Counted from the first letter of the stretch, positions 1 through 8,774 are shown. The stretch: 64,000 nucleotides of DNA from Wenzhouxiangellaceae bacterium (GCA_028289455.1 JANQPN010000073.1:35590-99589); one strand, 5' to 3'. Program-made: numbers and translations. The notes: generated from the sequence alone by a model not told the origin.

Positions 1-1180
1 CACTCAGGTTACTGCCGTCAAAAGTGACCCCGGTGTTCAGCTCGTTGCTGTCATCATTGACCAGCGCGGACAGATCGGCTGACTGACTGCCGCCGGCATC
101 GGTAACATTGATGCTGCTGCCGTCAAAACTGACGCCGGTGTTCAATTCATTGGTGTCGTTATTCACCAGTGCTGATATATCGGCTGACTGACTGCCGCCG
201 GCATCGGTCACCGATAAATCTGTACCGTCAAAACTGACCCCGGTGTTCAGCTCGTTGTCGTCGGCATTGATCAATGCCGATAAATCCGCAGACAAATCAC
301 CGCCGGCATCGCTGACGGTCAGGCTGGTGCCATCGAAATCAACACCTGTGTTCAATTCGTTGTCAGCATCACTGTCATTCAGAATCGGCGCCAGGTCAAC
401 ACTGTTGCCATCGCTGATGGAGATGCTGGAAGGATCCACCGATAAGGTCTGGGCACCCTCGGACAGCGAGGACAGATCGGCGGTTTGATCACCACCTGCA
501 TCACTCAGGGTCAGAATATCGCCATCAAAATTGATACCGGTATTCAGTTCATTGCTGTCATCCTGATCCACCAGCGAGTCGGCCAGATCCACGCTGTTGC
601 CGTCACTGATGGACAGCACAGAATCATTCAAGGCAATGGTCTGCTCATCATCATCGGTTTCGCAGCTGATACTGCCGTCTTCCTCGATGCCGCTGACCAG
701 TGTGCCTTCGGGGCAGTTATCGCTGACCCGAAGCTGCACCTGGTCGGGAATCACTTCCGCCTCACCCACACTGCCGGGGGCAACGAATTCGGTCAGCGTG
801 GCGAACGGTGTGGGAGTGACAGCCTGACGGGGAGCCAGGGCGGCAAATACACCGGTATCCGGGCCGTTGCGCACTTCGATCTGCAACCACAGCTGATCAC
901 CGGAATAAGGCTCGATGCCGAAATCCATGGCAACCGTAAATACACCATCGGCCACCAGCACATTGCCGATCATAAACGGCGTCCCAACCACAGCGCCGCC
1001 CGCTGCAGCATCGAACAGGGTGAAATTAAAATCGAACTCGCCATTGGCCGGTTCGGCTCTACCTGATGGTTCGATGATCTGCAGCGTTCCCTGATAGCTG
1101 AAGCTGGTTCCCACCGGCTGGGCAACGGCAACGCTGGCCAGCAGCAGCGATAAGGCAAGTATTAATTGACGGATAAACAT
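1..1180 (-). CDS. Secreted repeat protein (signal peptide, N-terminal FSYQGTL...LFD domain, NELNTG stalk repeats); C-terminus cut by window edge
   Basis: Own reading of the minus strand from ATG at 1180: MFIRQLILALSLLLASVAVAQPVGTSFSYQGTLQIIEPSGRAEPANGEFDFNFTLFDAAAGG..., open to position 1. Paralogue of the 1195..4038 product. Absent from the ORF track because it has no stop in the window. Confidence 0.88.
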   Translation of the reverse strand, partial: MFIRQLILALSLLLASVAVAQPVGTSFSYQGTLQIIEPSGRAEPANGEFDFNFTLFDAAAGGAVVGTPFMIGNVLVADGVFTVAMDFGIEPYSGDQLWLQIEVRNGPDTGVFAALAPRQAVTPTPFATLTEFVAPGSVGEAEVIPDQVQLRVSDNCPEGTLVSGIEEDGSISCETDDDEQTIALNDSVLSISDGNSVDLADSLVDQDDSNELNTGINFDGDILTLSDAGGDQTADLSSLSEGAQTLSVDPSSISISDGNSVDLAPILNDSDADNELNTGVDFDGTSLTVSDAGGDLSADLSALINADDNELNTGVSFDGTDLSVTDAGGSQSADISALVNNDTNELNTGVSFDGSSINVTDAGGSQSADLSALVNDDSNELNTGVTFDGSNLS

Positions 1181-1194
1181 GAAGCTACGCTCTG

Positions 1195-4038
1195 TCAATA
1201 CTCAAAATTGGCCATCGGATGATCAGCGCCGGCAATCAGTGAAATATCACCGCCACTGGCGATGTTGATAATCGGACCAAAGCTGTTACCGGCAGCAATA
1301 TCATAGTTGGCGATGCTGTTCCCTGCTGCGCGGTTTCTTATATACAGGCTCTCAATGGTCGCAACAATGGTCCCGCTTGTATTGGTTACGCGTGACTCGA
1401 TGCCGGTGCGATCATTGTCAATCGCGGTGTTGTTTTCAATGGTGGTATCAGATGAAGTTACCCGAATACCGGCGCCATCATTTTCATAAGCATGATTATT
1501 GATCAAATAAGAATTGGCTGATACCCGAAAACCATTGTCATCATTTTCATCGGTCGCCAGGGTGCCGTTTTGTGCAGCCACATTATCGCGCAGCATGCCG
1601 TTAACGATTTCAAAGCCATTCAGGCCGTTATCATAGGCTGACGATTCCTGTACAGTACTGCTGCCACTTAAATCGAAACCATGCCCTAAATTGTCATAGG
1701 CAGCCGAGCCAATAACGATGGCGCCGATATCCAGTTCAAAGCCGTCCAGGGTATTTTCAAACGCCGTACTGTTGATGATTGAAACGCTTTCACCTCTGTT
1801 GCTGGAATTGACTGACGCAATGCCATTATCTCCATTGCCCTGAGCAGTGGAAAAGGCCACCACAGTGCCGTTGTTGATCTCGATACCATCATCGCCATTA
1901 AATGATGCCGTCACATGACTGACCACCGCGCCCTCTCCGGATACCAGCCCTCCAAAGCGGCTGTTGGTAATGGTCAGATTTTCGAAAATACAACCCGTGC
2001 AGTTGTTGGCATCGATACCGTCTGCCCCCCAATTGTCGACATGCCCATTGAGGATATGCACATTGCTGTTGCCGTTGGACACAAAAATAGCGTGGCGGCG
2101 GCTGACAACATTGTCATCGGGTGACATATCGGCAGTCAGGCGGAAACCACCCAGATCAACGGTGACATTACTGGCTTCAATACGAATGCCGTCGGTGTCG
2201 TCAACCATGTCGACCAGGTTCTGGGTGACGATATAAGAACCGGGCTCGGTAATGGTGAAAGGGGATGTGCTGATGGGAATCCGGCTGTCCGAACCGGCGG
2301 CGGCAATAATTTCGCTGGCATGCATGCCGTCCAGTAAATCGGCGTCCAGGCCGGAGCCGTCGCCGTCAACGGTAATCAGCTTGGCCAGCACCTGTGCAGC
2401 GGTATCACTGAGCGCGGATAAGTCGGCGCTCAATGTGCCGCCGGCATCGGTGACACTCACGTTGATGCCATCAAAACTGAAACCGGTGTTCAGTTCATTG
2501 GCCGGGTCGTTGTCGCCAAACAATGCAGCCAGATCAACCGCGTTACCACCGCTGATGGCCAGGCTGCTGCCGGTCAAACTCAGCATCTGTGAATCGGTGT
2601 TGTCCAGAAAACCGGACAAATCAGCGCTCAGGCTGCCTCCGGCATCGGTGACCGACAGAATATTGCCGGTCAGTGCAAAACCGGTGTTCAGCTCATTGGT
2701 GTCATTATTGACCACCCCGGCCAGGCTGACGCTTTGATCGCCACCGGCATCGCTGACGGTTAACGTGCCGCCGGTAAAGCTGATGCCGGTGTTCAGCTCA
2801 TTGGTATCATCATTGACCAGTGCCGAGATGTCCGCCGACTGACTGCCGCCGGCATCGGTAACACTGAGGTTGGTGCCGTCAAAACTGACCCCGGTATTTA
2901 ATTCATTGGTGTCATCATTGACCAGAGCGGACAAATCCGCTGACAGACTGCCGCCGGCATCAGTAACACTCAGGTTGCTGCCATCGAAAGCCACGCCGGT
3001 ATTCAGCTCATTGGTGTCGTCATTGATCAGAGCGGACAAATCCGCTGACAGACTGCCGCCGGCATCGGTTACCGACAGGCTGGTGCCGTCAAAAGCTACG
3101 CTGGTATTCAGCTCGTTGGTATCGTCATTGATCAGGTCGGACAAATCTGCACTGAGATCACCACCGGCATCGCTGACGGTCAGGCTGGTACCGTCAAAGG
3201 CCACGCCGGTGTTCAGCTCATTGTTGGCATCGTTGTCACCCAGTGCTGTTCCCAGGTCTACCGTATTGCCGTCACTGATCGACAGGTCGGTGCCGCTCAG
3301 CGACAAGGTTTGCGGCGCCGAGCTCAGTCCGGACAGGTCTACGCTGAGATCGCCGCCGGCATCGCTGACGGTCAGATTGGTGCCGTCAAAGGCCACGCCG
3401 GTATTCAATTCGTTGGCGGCATCGTTATCGTTGAGCAACGGCGCAATATCCACCGAATTGCCGTTGCTGATGGCGATATTGGTGCCGGCCAGCGACAGAT
3501 TCTGCTCATCGCTGTCGGTCTCACAGACCACACTGCCGTCTTCATTAACAATGCGTATCGACGAGCCGGCCGGGCAGGTTTCATTGATCCGCACCTGCAC
3601 TTCCGACGGTACCACTTCCAGCTCGCCCACACTGCCTTCAGAGACCAGTTCCGACAAAATGGCAAAAGGCGCCGGCTTGAGCGCCTGGCGAGGCAGCAGA
3701 TCGGTATACGGTCCAGTATCAACACCATTGCGAACCGCCACCTGCAGCCACAGTTGATCGCCGGTATATGGTTCTACACCGAAGTCCATTTCCACGGTAA
3801 AGATACCGTCGATAACGGTGACATTATCAGCCGTAAAGGGAGCACCTACGGTACTGCCTGTGGACTCGTTATCAAACAGCGTAAAGGTGAAGTCAAACTG
3901 ACCATTGCCGGGAACGGTTCTGCCCGAGACTTCAATAACCTGCAAGTCGCCCTGGTAAGTAAAACTGGTGCCAACCGGCTGCCCATAGGCAACAGAGGTG
4001 AGCAGCAATAATAGAAATAGTGTGTTACGTATGCTCAT
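1195..4038 (-). CDS. Secreted protein: N-terminal YQG/LFD domain, 8 NELNTG-type stalk repeats, C-terminal right-handed parallel beta-helix
   Basis: 947 aa; signal peptide MSIRNTLFLLLLLTSVAYGQ; 35-aa repeats NELNTGVAFDGTSLTVSDAGGDLSADLSALINDDT; C-terminal NGDDGIEINNG.../ENDGAGIRV coils ending in ADHPMANFEY. Confidence 0.85.
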   Translation of the reverse strand: MSIRNTLFLLLLLTSVAYGQPVGTSFTYQGDLQVIEVSGRTVPGNGQFDFTFTLFDNESTGSTVGAPFTADNVTVIDGIFTVEMDFGVEPYTGDQLWLQVAVRNGVDTGPYTDLLPRQALKPAPFAILSELVSEGSVGELEVVPSEVQVRINETCPAGSSIRIVNEDGSVVCETDSDEQNLSLAGTNIAISNGNSVDIAPLLNDNDAANELNTGVAFDGTNLTVSDAGGDLSVDLSGLSSAPQTLSLSGTDLSISDGNTVDLGTALGDNDANNELNTGVAFDGTSLTVSDAGGDLSADLSDLINDDTNELNTSVAFDGTSLSVTDAGGSLSADLSALINDDTNELNTGVAFDGSNLSVTDAGGSLSADLSALVNDDTNELNTGVSFDGTNLSVTDAGGSQSADISALVNDDTNELNTGISFTGGTLTVSDAGGDQSVSLAGVVNNDTNELNTGFALTGNILSVTDAGGSLSADLSGFLDNTDSQMLSLTGSSLAISGGNAVDLAALFGDNDPANELNTGFSFDGINVSVTDAGGTLSADLSALSDTAAQVLAKLITVDGDGSGLDADLLDGMHASEIIAAAGSDSRIPISTSPFTITEPGSYIVTQNLVDMVDDTDGIRIEASNVTVDLGGFRLTADMSPDDNVVSRRHAIFVSNGNSNVHILNGHVDNWGADGIDANNCTGCIFENLTITNSRFGGLVSGEGAVVSHVTASFNGDDGIEINNGTVVAFSTAQGNGDNGIASVNSSNRGESVSIINSTAFENTLDGFELDIGAIVIGSAAYDNLGHGFDLSGSSTVQESSAYDNGLNGFEIVNGMLRDNVAAQNGTLATDENDDNGFRVSANSYLINNHAYENDGAGIRVTSSDTTIENNTAIDNDRTGIESRVTNTSGTIVATIESLYIRNRAAGNSIANYDIAAGNSFGPIINIASGGDISLIAGADHPMANFEY

Positions 4039-4041
4039 GGA

Positions 4042-5421
4042 TCAGAACTCCAGATTGGCATAAATGTGATCAGAATTTGCAACGGTCGAAATATCATTGA
4101 TACCCACGAGATCAACGATCGGACCAAATGCATTATTGGCGGCAAAGTCATAATTCAGCGGATTGCTGGTTAACAGGTTGCCTGAAGCCCGGTTACCCAC
4201 AATAAAATTGCCGCCGCCGGTTGCTTCAATACCGACCCGGTCATTATCAAGAACCATATTGCTTTCGATGACTGAATCACCGGAAACAGAACGAATACCG
4301 GCGCCGCCGTTATCCAGGGCCTGGTTATTGATCAAATATGAGTTGGCGGTCGCCCGGTAGCCGTTGTTGATGGTGGCGTCATCGGTGGATTTACCATTCC
4401 TGGTTGCGATATTGTCACGCAGCATGCTGGCGAAAAATATCTGAAAGCCGGTTTCACCATTGTCTTGAGCAGAAGATTGCAACACCACTGAAGCTGAACC
4501 CATCTCAAAACCGAAACGGGTATTGTCTCTGGTGGCTGAGTTGGTAATGGTGGAACCGGAACCCACGTCAATACCGTGCACCGCATTAACAAAACTGCCT
4601 GATTGGGCAATGGCAATAGCAAGAGAACCCTGGATTCCACTGTCACCGTTTTCGACGGCATTTGAAAACACCACCACGCTGTTGTGATCGACATCAATAC
4701 CGTCCAGGCCGTTAAAGCTGGAGATGACATTTTTGACCACAGCGGCAGTGCCGGTCAGCAGCCCGTTTTGGGTGTTGTTCGAAATGGTCAGGCTTTCGAA
4801 CAGGCAGCTATCACAACTATTGGCATTGATGCCGTCCCCACCCCAGCCGTCTATACGGCCATTATGAATACGGATACCCGTGAGATCACCGGAAACGACG
4901 ATGCCGTCATCACCGGCAACGGTATCCGCATTGAGAAAAAAGCCACCCAGATCCAGCGTTACCTGACCGGTGGTAATGGTGATACCGTCAGCGCCGATAG
5001 TGGTATTGGTCATGTTATCCGCCAACAGGTAAGCGCCGGGCTGGCTGATGGTAAACGGGATACTGGTGATCCGGATACTGTTTTGATCGACGCCGCCCGC
5101 CTGTGCAGTGATTTCCAATGCAGCGCTGGCGCTGCGGGTTGTTATGGCCTGCGCTACACTCCCTGTCTGACCCCGGGTCGGCGAATCGACAGATTTAATA
5201 TTGATAAACCCGCTGCCGGCAGAGCTGTTCCGCTTAGATCCGGCATCGTAATTAAACAATGCCGACAGATCACCAGCCAGCCGGTTGTTGATCCGTTCGC
5301 CGGCACTGGCGTTGATGAGCTGCTGAGCATCCTGACGGGATAAACGCGGATCTGCCGATTGCGCCTGAACCACACCGGCAGCCATCAGCAGGAGAAAGCA
5401 TGTGAGGCTGTTGTTAATCAT
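4042..5421 (-). CDS. Secreted right-handed parallel beta-helix protein (stalk-less paralogue)
   Basis: Start set at MINNSLTCFLLLMAAGVVQAQ, preceded by GGAGGTGGCA; colinear with the C-terminal half of the 1195..4038 product (IRIHNGRIDGWGGDGINANSCDSCLFESLTIS..., end ADNSDH-like SDHIYANLEF). Confidence 0.82.
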   Translation of the reverse strand: MINNSLTCFLLLMAAGVVQAQSADPRLSRQDAQQLINASAGERINNRLAGDLSALFNYDAGSKRNSSAGSGFINIKSVDSPTRGQTGSVAQAITTRSASAALEITAQAGGVDQNSIRITSIPFTISQPGAYLLADNMTNTTIGADGITITTGQVTLDLGGFFLNADTVAGDDGIVVSGDLTGIRIHNGRIDGWGGDGINANSCDSCLFESLTISNNTQNGLLTGTAAVVKNVISSFNGLDGIDVDHNSVVVFSNAVENGDSGIQGSLAIAIAQSGSFVNAVHGIDVGSGSTITNSATRDNTRFGFEMGSASVVLQSSAQDNGETGFQIFFASMLRDNIATRNGKSTDDATINNGYRATANSYLINNQALDNGGAGIRSVSGDSVIESNMVLDNDRVGIEATGGGNFIVGNRASGNLLTSNPLNYDFAANNAFGPIVDLVGINDISTVANSDHIYANLEF

Positions 5422-5432
5422 TGCCACCTCCA

Positions 5433-5774
5433 CTATTGGCCGTCATCAAAGGATGCTTCGAACGTGAACAGCTCAAAGCCATCTTTGAAAAAGATTTCTT
5501 CATCACCGGAGGCAGCAACCTGGCCATCCGCCCAGAAACCACCGGTGACGATAAACGCACCCCCTGTGGCCGATTCGCGCGAGGCATCGTGCTGGCCAAT
5601 GGTGCCGGTAACAATAAAGGCACTGTCACTGCTGCGCCCGCCACCGTTATCTATGGTTTCGCGGGGCACCACAAAATCCCCACCGGCTGATTGCGCCATG
5701 GCCTGGATGCTGACCAGCAGCAAAAGCCATGAATAGTATTTGATGTTATGTCTAATCATAATCAGTTTTATCAA
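5433..5774 (-). CDS. Small secreted protein with GTIGQ.../GGFW repeat and IFxDGFE-type C-terminal motif
   Basis: 113 aa; signal peptide; SAFIVTGTIGQHDASRESATGGAFIVTGGFWADGQ; EEIFFKDGFELF near the C-terminus. Confidence 0.7.
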   Translation of the reverse strand: MIKLIMIRHNIKYYSWLLLLVSIQAMAQSAGGDFVVPRETIDNGGGRSSDSAFIVTGTIGQHDASRESATGGAFIVTGGFWADGQVAASGDEEIFFKDGFELFTFEASFDDGQ

Positions 5775-5800
5775 ACCATTACCTTGTTTCTCATAGCATG

Positions 5801-5823
5801 GTCGCGCCCAGGTGCGCTCCTAC
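5801..5823 (-). repeat. REP-like palindrome (reverse orientation)
   Basis: gtcgcgcccaggtgcgctcctac = reverse complement of GTAGGAGCGCACCTGGGCGCGAC; GTAG head plus GC-rich stem. Confidence 0.7.
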
Positions 5824-5845
5824 AAAATAGCATCGAAACCGTATT

Positions 5846-5868
5846 GTAGGAGCGGACATGTCCGCGAC
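5846..5868 (+). repeat. REP-like palindrome
   Basis: GTAGGAGCGGACATGTCCGCGAC; stem gcggacatgtccgc. Confidence 0.8.
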
Positions 5869-5890
5869 AATGGCCTTCCATAAAACTCCG

Positions 5891-5913
5891 GTCGCACACA
5901 TGTGTGCTCCTAC
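5891..5913 (-). repeat. REP-like palindrome (reverse orientation), overlaps the stop codon of the CSLREA gene
   Basis: gtcgcacacatgtgtgctcctac; exact copy at 8415-8437. Confidence 0.8.
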
Positions 5914-8339
5914 AGTTCAAAACTGTCGATAAACAGTTGATCGGGATTAACCTCAAAGGCCCCGATATCACAACCATCATCAATATTACCGATGGCGGGG
6001 TCATCAAACGGCCGGAAAAAGCCGCGCTGATCGTCACTGGCATTACAACTGCCCGCATCAATCGCCGGGCTGCCGGCCAGCAGACCCTGGCTGGGTATGC
6101 AACTGCCGTCACTGAAAGTATTGTTGCAACCGTTATCTCCGGGCACATCCAGCAGCGGATCGACGATGGTTACATCACCGGTGACCATGCAGTCGGTTAA
6201 ATCAGGAATGATATTGAACCCACCCGAGGTGACCGCACCATTGCAATTGGACGCCACGCCATTAGCAGTGTTGGACGCCACTATGCTGTTGTCGATGGTA
6301 ACGGTGCCGGCTTCCTCATTGGGGTCAAAACTCACTTCGGTATCTGACAGGGTACAGGTGCCTGTGCCTATGAGATCACCGTCGACATCAACGATGTCAA
6401 CCACTTCGTTGTTGCAAATACCCGCGCCTACTCCGGTGCCGTCATTATCACTGTCAGAGGTATTATTGCTGATGGTGACGTGACTGAGGGTTAAATCGCC
6501 TGCGTTCATAATGCCTGCGCCCGAGCTGACACCGGTGTTGTTGGTGATGGTGGTATTAATCACCGAGAGGCTGGTATTGACCAGCCGGATACCACCGGTT
6601 GAGCGTGCAGAACAATCGAAATCCAACTCTGGAATGGGGGTGTCATCACCGCTGGATACATTGCCGGAAATAATGCTGTTGCGGATAACATGTGAGCCGT
6701 TGGATCTCGTATTAATATGGATACCGGCCACGTCGCACCGGCAGTTGGTACCGGTGCAGGTGACGGTATTATCGGCTACCACCGAGTCGGCAATCGTACC
6801 GGTACCGCCATTTCTCATCGTAAAATCAACCATGTCATCGGTATCACACTCGATGCCGTTACATTGACTGAAATTGCGCAGCACCTGCACTTGACTGATA
6901 GCGGTAAGCTCTTCGACGCCCGCAAAACTGAACATCTCATCGGTATCACAACCCATGCCGGTGCAGGTCTGCTGGTTATCAGCGATTATTGTCCGTGCCA
7001 CTGTTACCCGTAAACTGGAATCCAGCTCAACAATTTCATCGGTATCACAGGCCCGCGAATTAAATACCGGCATATTATCGTCATCAAGACCAACGATGAT
7101 ATTGTTCATGCCATCACCATCCGGATCGCCATTGCAGGTCAATATATTGTTGGTTATCTGACTGTCCTGCATGGAAAAACTGTGCAGGCCGCCATCATGA
7201 GGAAACAACTCGTCAACATCACAGGATTCACCGGTACACTGCAGCGTGTTGTTCTCTATCAGCAGGTTGGCCAACACCGTATCGTTCATGCCCGGCCGGT
7301 CCAGCTCCACCAGCTCATCGGTATTGCAGTTCTGGCCGTTACATTGCAGCACATTATTGGTGATCTGCACATTGGTCATGGTGACGTTAGAGCCTTGAAC
7401 AGTTTCGTTATTGCCACTGGAATCATCAAGAATGGCATCAAATGTGATCATTTCATCGACTGAGCAGGCTTCACCTGTACACTCACCGATATTGCCATCA
7501 ATCTGGGTGTTGCTGATATTGACATCGACGGTTGTTGCATTGGTATCCAAGAAATCGGCAAACTGAATCAACGACACGCCACTCTCACAACTTGCCGTGT
7601 TAACAAAAATCCCATTGCCCTGATCCACGCAGACTGGTATCGGGTCACTGGTATTACTGCAACTGGCCCGGTTGTTGTTCAGGAAACTGCCGTCTACCGT
7701 TAGATTACCAACGTTATACAAGCCAATTGCGGCTGCATTTTCACCTAAACCGCAACAGTCGCCGCTACAACTGGTTTCATTGTCGGTTACAGCAACCCGC
7801 GTTAAGGTCAAGGTGCCATTGCTTTCTGAATGAATGCCGGCTGCACCGCTGAAGCAGCCGATGCCGGAGCAGCTCAAATCGCCGTTGCGTACGGTTAAAT
7901 CTTCCAGCGTCAAATCAATGCCGTTGACAAACCCGCTGCCGATTTCAAACACGCGGTCACCATCACCCAGAATGCCCGGGTCACCAATACCGTTTTCAAT
8001 GAATGTCATATCCAGTCCAGCGCCGGAGACAGTCAGTGTTTCGCTGATATCCAGGTCACCGGTTTCATTGGCATTTTCACCTATGCCATCCAGCGTAAGA
8101 GCAAATACGCCTGCTGGCAGGGTAATGGTGTCATCGCCAGGTGTGGCATTGGTGGCGCAAACCGCTTCGCGCAGACTGATCTGGCCATCGGCGCCCGGGT
8201 TGGCGGTAACAAAACCAATGGTTAAAGCGGCACAGGCGCCGGCATCCAGTACATCATCGGTGGTGGTGACTGTAACCGAGCCTGCCAGGCAGTGAAATGA
8301 CAGCAGCAACAGTCCTATAGTTGATAATGGCTTGTACAT
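5910..8339 (-). CDS. CSLREA-type right-handed beta-helix secreted protein, cysteine-rich
   Basis: Start set at MYKPLSTIGLLLLSFHCLAG (SD-like aaggtaat upstream); VTTTDDVLDAG...ISLREAVCATNATPGDDTITLPAGVF signature; repeated CTGESCDVDE-like motifs; ends DQLFIDSFEL. Confidence 0.85.
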   Translation of the reverse strand: MYKPLSTIGLLLLSFHCLAGSVTVTTTDDVLDAGACAALTIGFVTANPGADGQISLREAVCATNATPGDDTITLPAGVFALTLDGIGENANETGDLDISETLTVSGAGLDMTFIENGIGDPGILGDGDRVFEIGSGFVNGIDLTLEDLTVRNGDLSCSGIGCFSGAAGIHSESNGTLTLTRVAVTDNETSCSGDCCGLGENAAAIGLYNVGNLTVDGSFLNNNRASCSNTSDPIPVCVDQGNGIFVNTASCESGVSLIQFADFLDTNATTVDVNISNTQIDGNIGECTGEACSVDEMITFDAILDDSSGNNETVQGSNVTMTNVQITNNVLQCNGQNCNTDELVELDRPGMNDTVLANLLIENNTLQCTGESCDVDELFPHDGGLHSFSMQDSQITNNILTCNGDPDGDGMNNIIVGLDDDNMPVFNSRACDTDEIVELDSSLRVTVARTIIADNQQTCTGMGCDTDEMFSFAGVEELTAISQVQVLRNFSQCNGIECDTDDMVDFTMRNGGTGTIADSVVADNTVTCTGTNCRCDVAGIHINTRSNGSHVIRNSIISGNVSSGDDTPIPELDFDCSARSTGGIRLVNTSLSVINTTITNNTGVSSGAGIMNAGDLTLSHVTISNNTSDSDNDGTGVGAGICNNEVVDIVDVDGDLIGTGTCTLSDTEVSFDPNEEAGTVTIDNSIVASNTANGVASNCNGAVTSGGFNIIPDLTDCMVTGDVTIVDPLLDVPGDNGCNNTFSDGSCIPSQGLLAGSPAIDAGSCNASDDQRGFFRPFDDPAIGNIDDGCDIGAFEVNPDQLFIDSFEL

Positions 8340-8373
8340 AATGATTACCTTGAAAAACAGCTTTTCCATGCAG

Positions 8374-8392
8374 GCGCGGACATGTCCGTGGC
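8374..8392 (+). repeat. Degenerate REP-like palindrome
   Basis: gcgcggacatgtccgtggc; same core gcggacatgtccg as 5846-5868. Confidence 0.55.
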
Positions 8393-8414
8393 CATGTGTT
8401 TATCCATAGATTTT

Positions 8415-8437
8415 GTCGCACACATGTGTGCTCCTAC
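8415..8437 (-). repeat. REP-like palindrome (reverse orientation)
   Basis: gtcgcacacatgtgtgctcctac; identical to 5891-5913. Confidence 0.8.
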
Positions 8438-8774
8438 ACCTGTAACTATGCAGAAGCAGATAACACTGCGAACAGACAACGCCCGGTTGTTGATCGAAAG
8501 CTTTTTGCGCTCTAATTCAAATACCGTAAAGCCGGCGAAAAACAATCCTGGCAATATTCTGCCCAAAAAACCGCCGACAGTCTTGAGGAATTTATGAGTT
8601 GTAACCTTCTGCCGGCAACAGACAAAACCAGGCTAACTATCTGTTTTAAATATAAATATTTGATAACTCAGCAGTGGTTTTGAGTTATGAGGCAATTATG
8701 AGGCGGGCAAAATCGCCTTAAATTAGCCGATTACAGGTTTAATAACCGGCATCACAGGTTTTTGCCTGCTGCAT

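Noticed and set aside
485-1066. 193-aa and other plus-strand ORFs at 243-1066, 2252-2737, 2870-3757, 3310-4011
   Set aside because: Antisense shadows of the stalk-repeat genes; their periodicity is inherited from the coding repeat on the minus strand.
1-4038. CRISPR-like appearance of the ~105-nt repeats
   Set aside because: Repeat unit is a multiple of 3, in frame inside long ORFs, with no short unique spacers and no cas genes.
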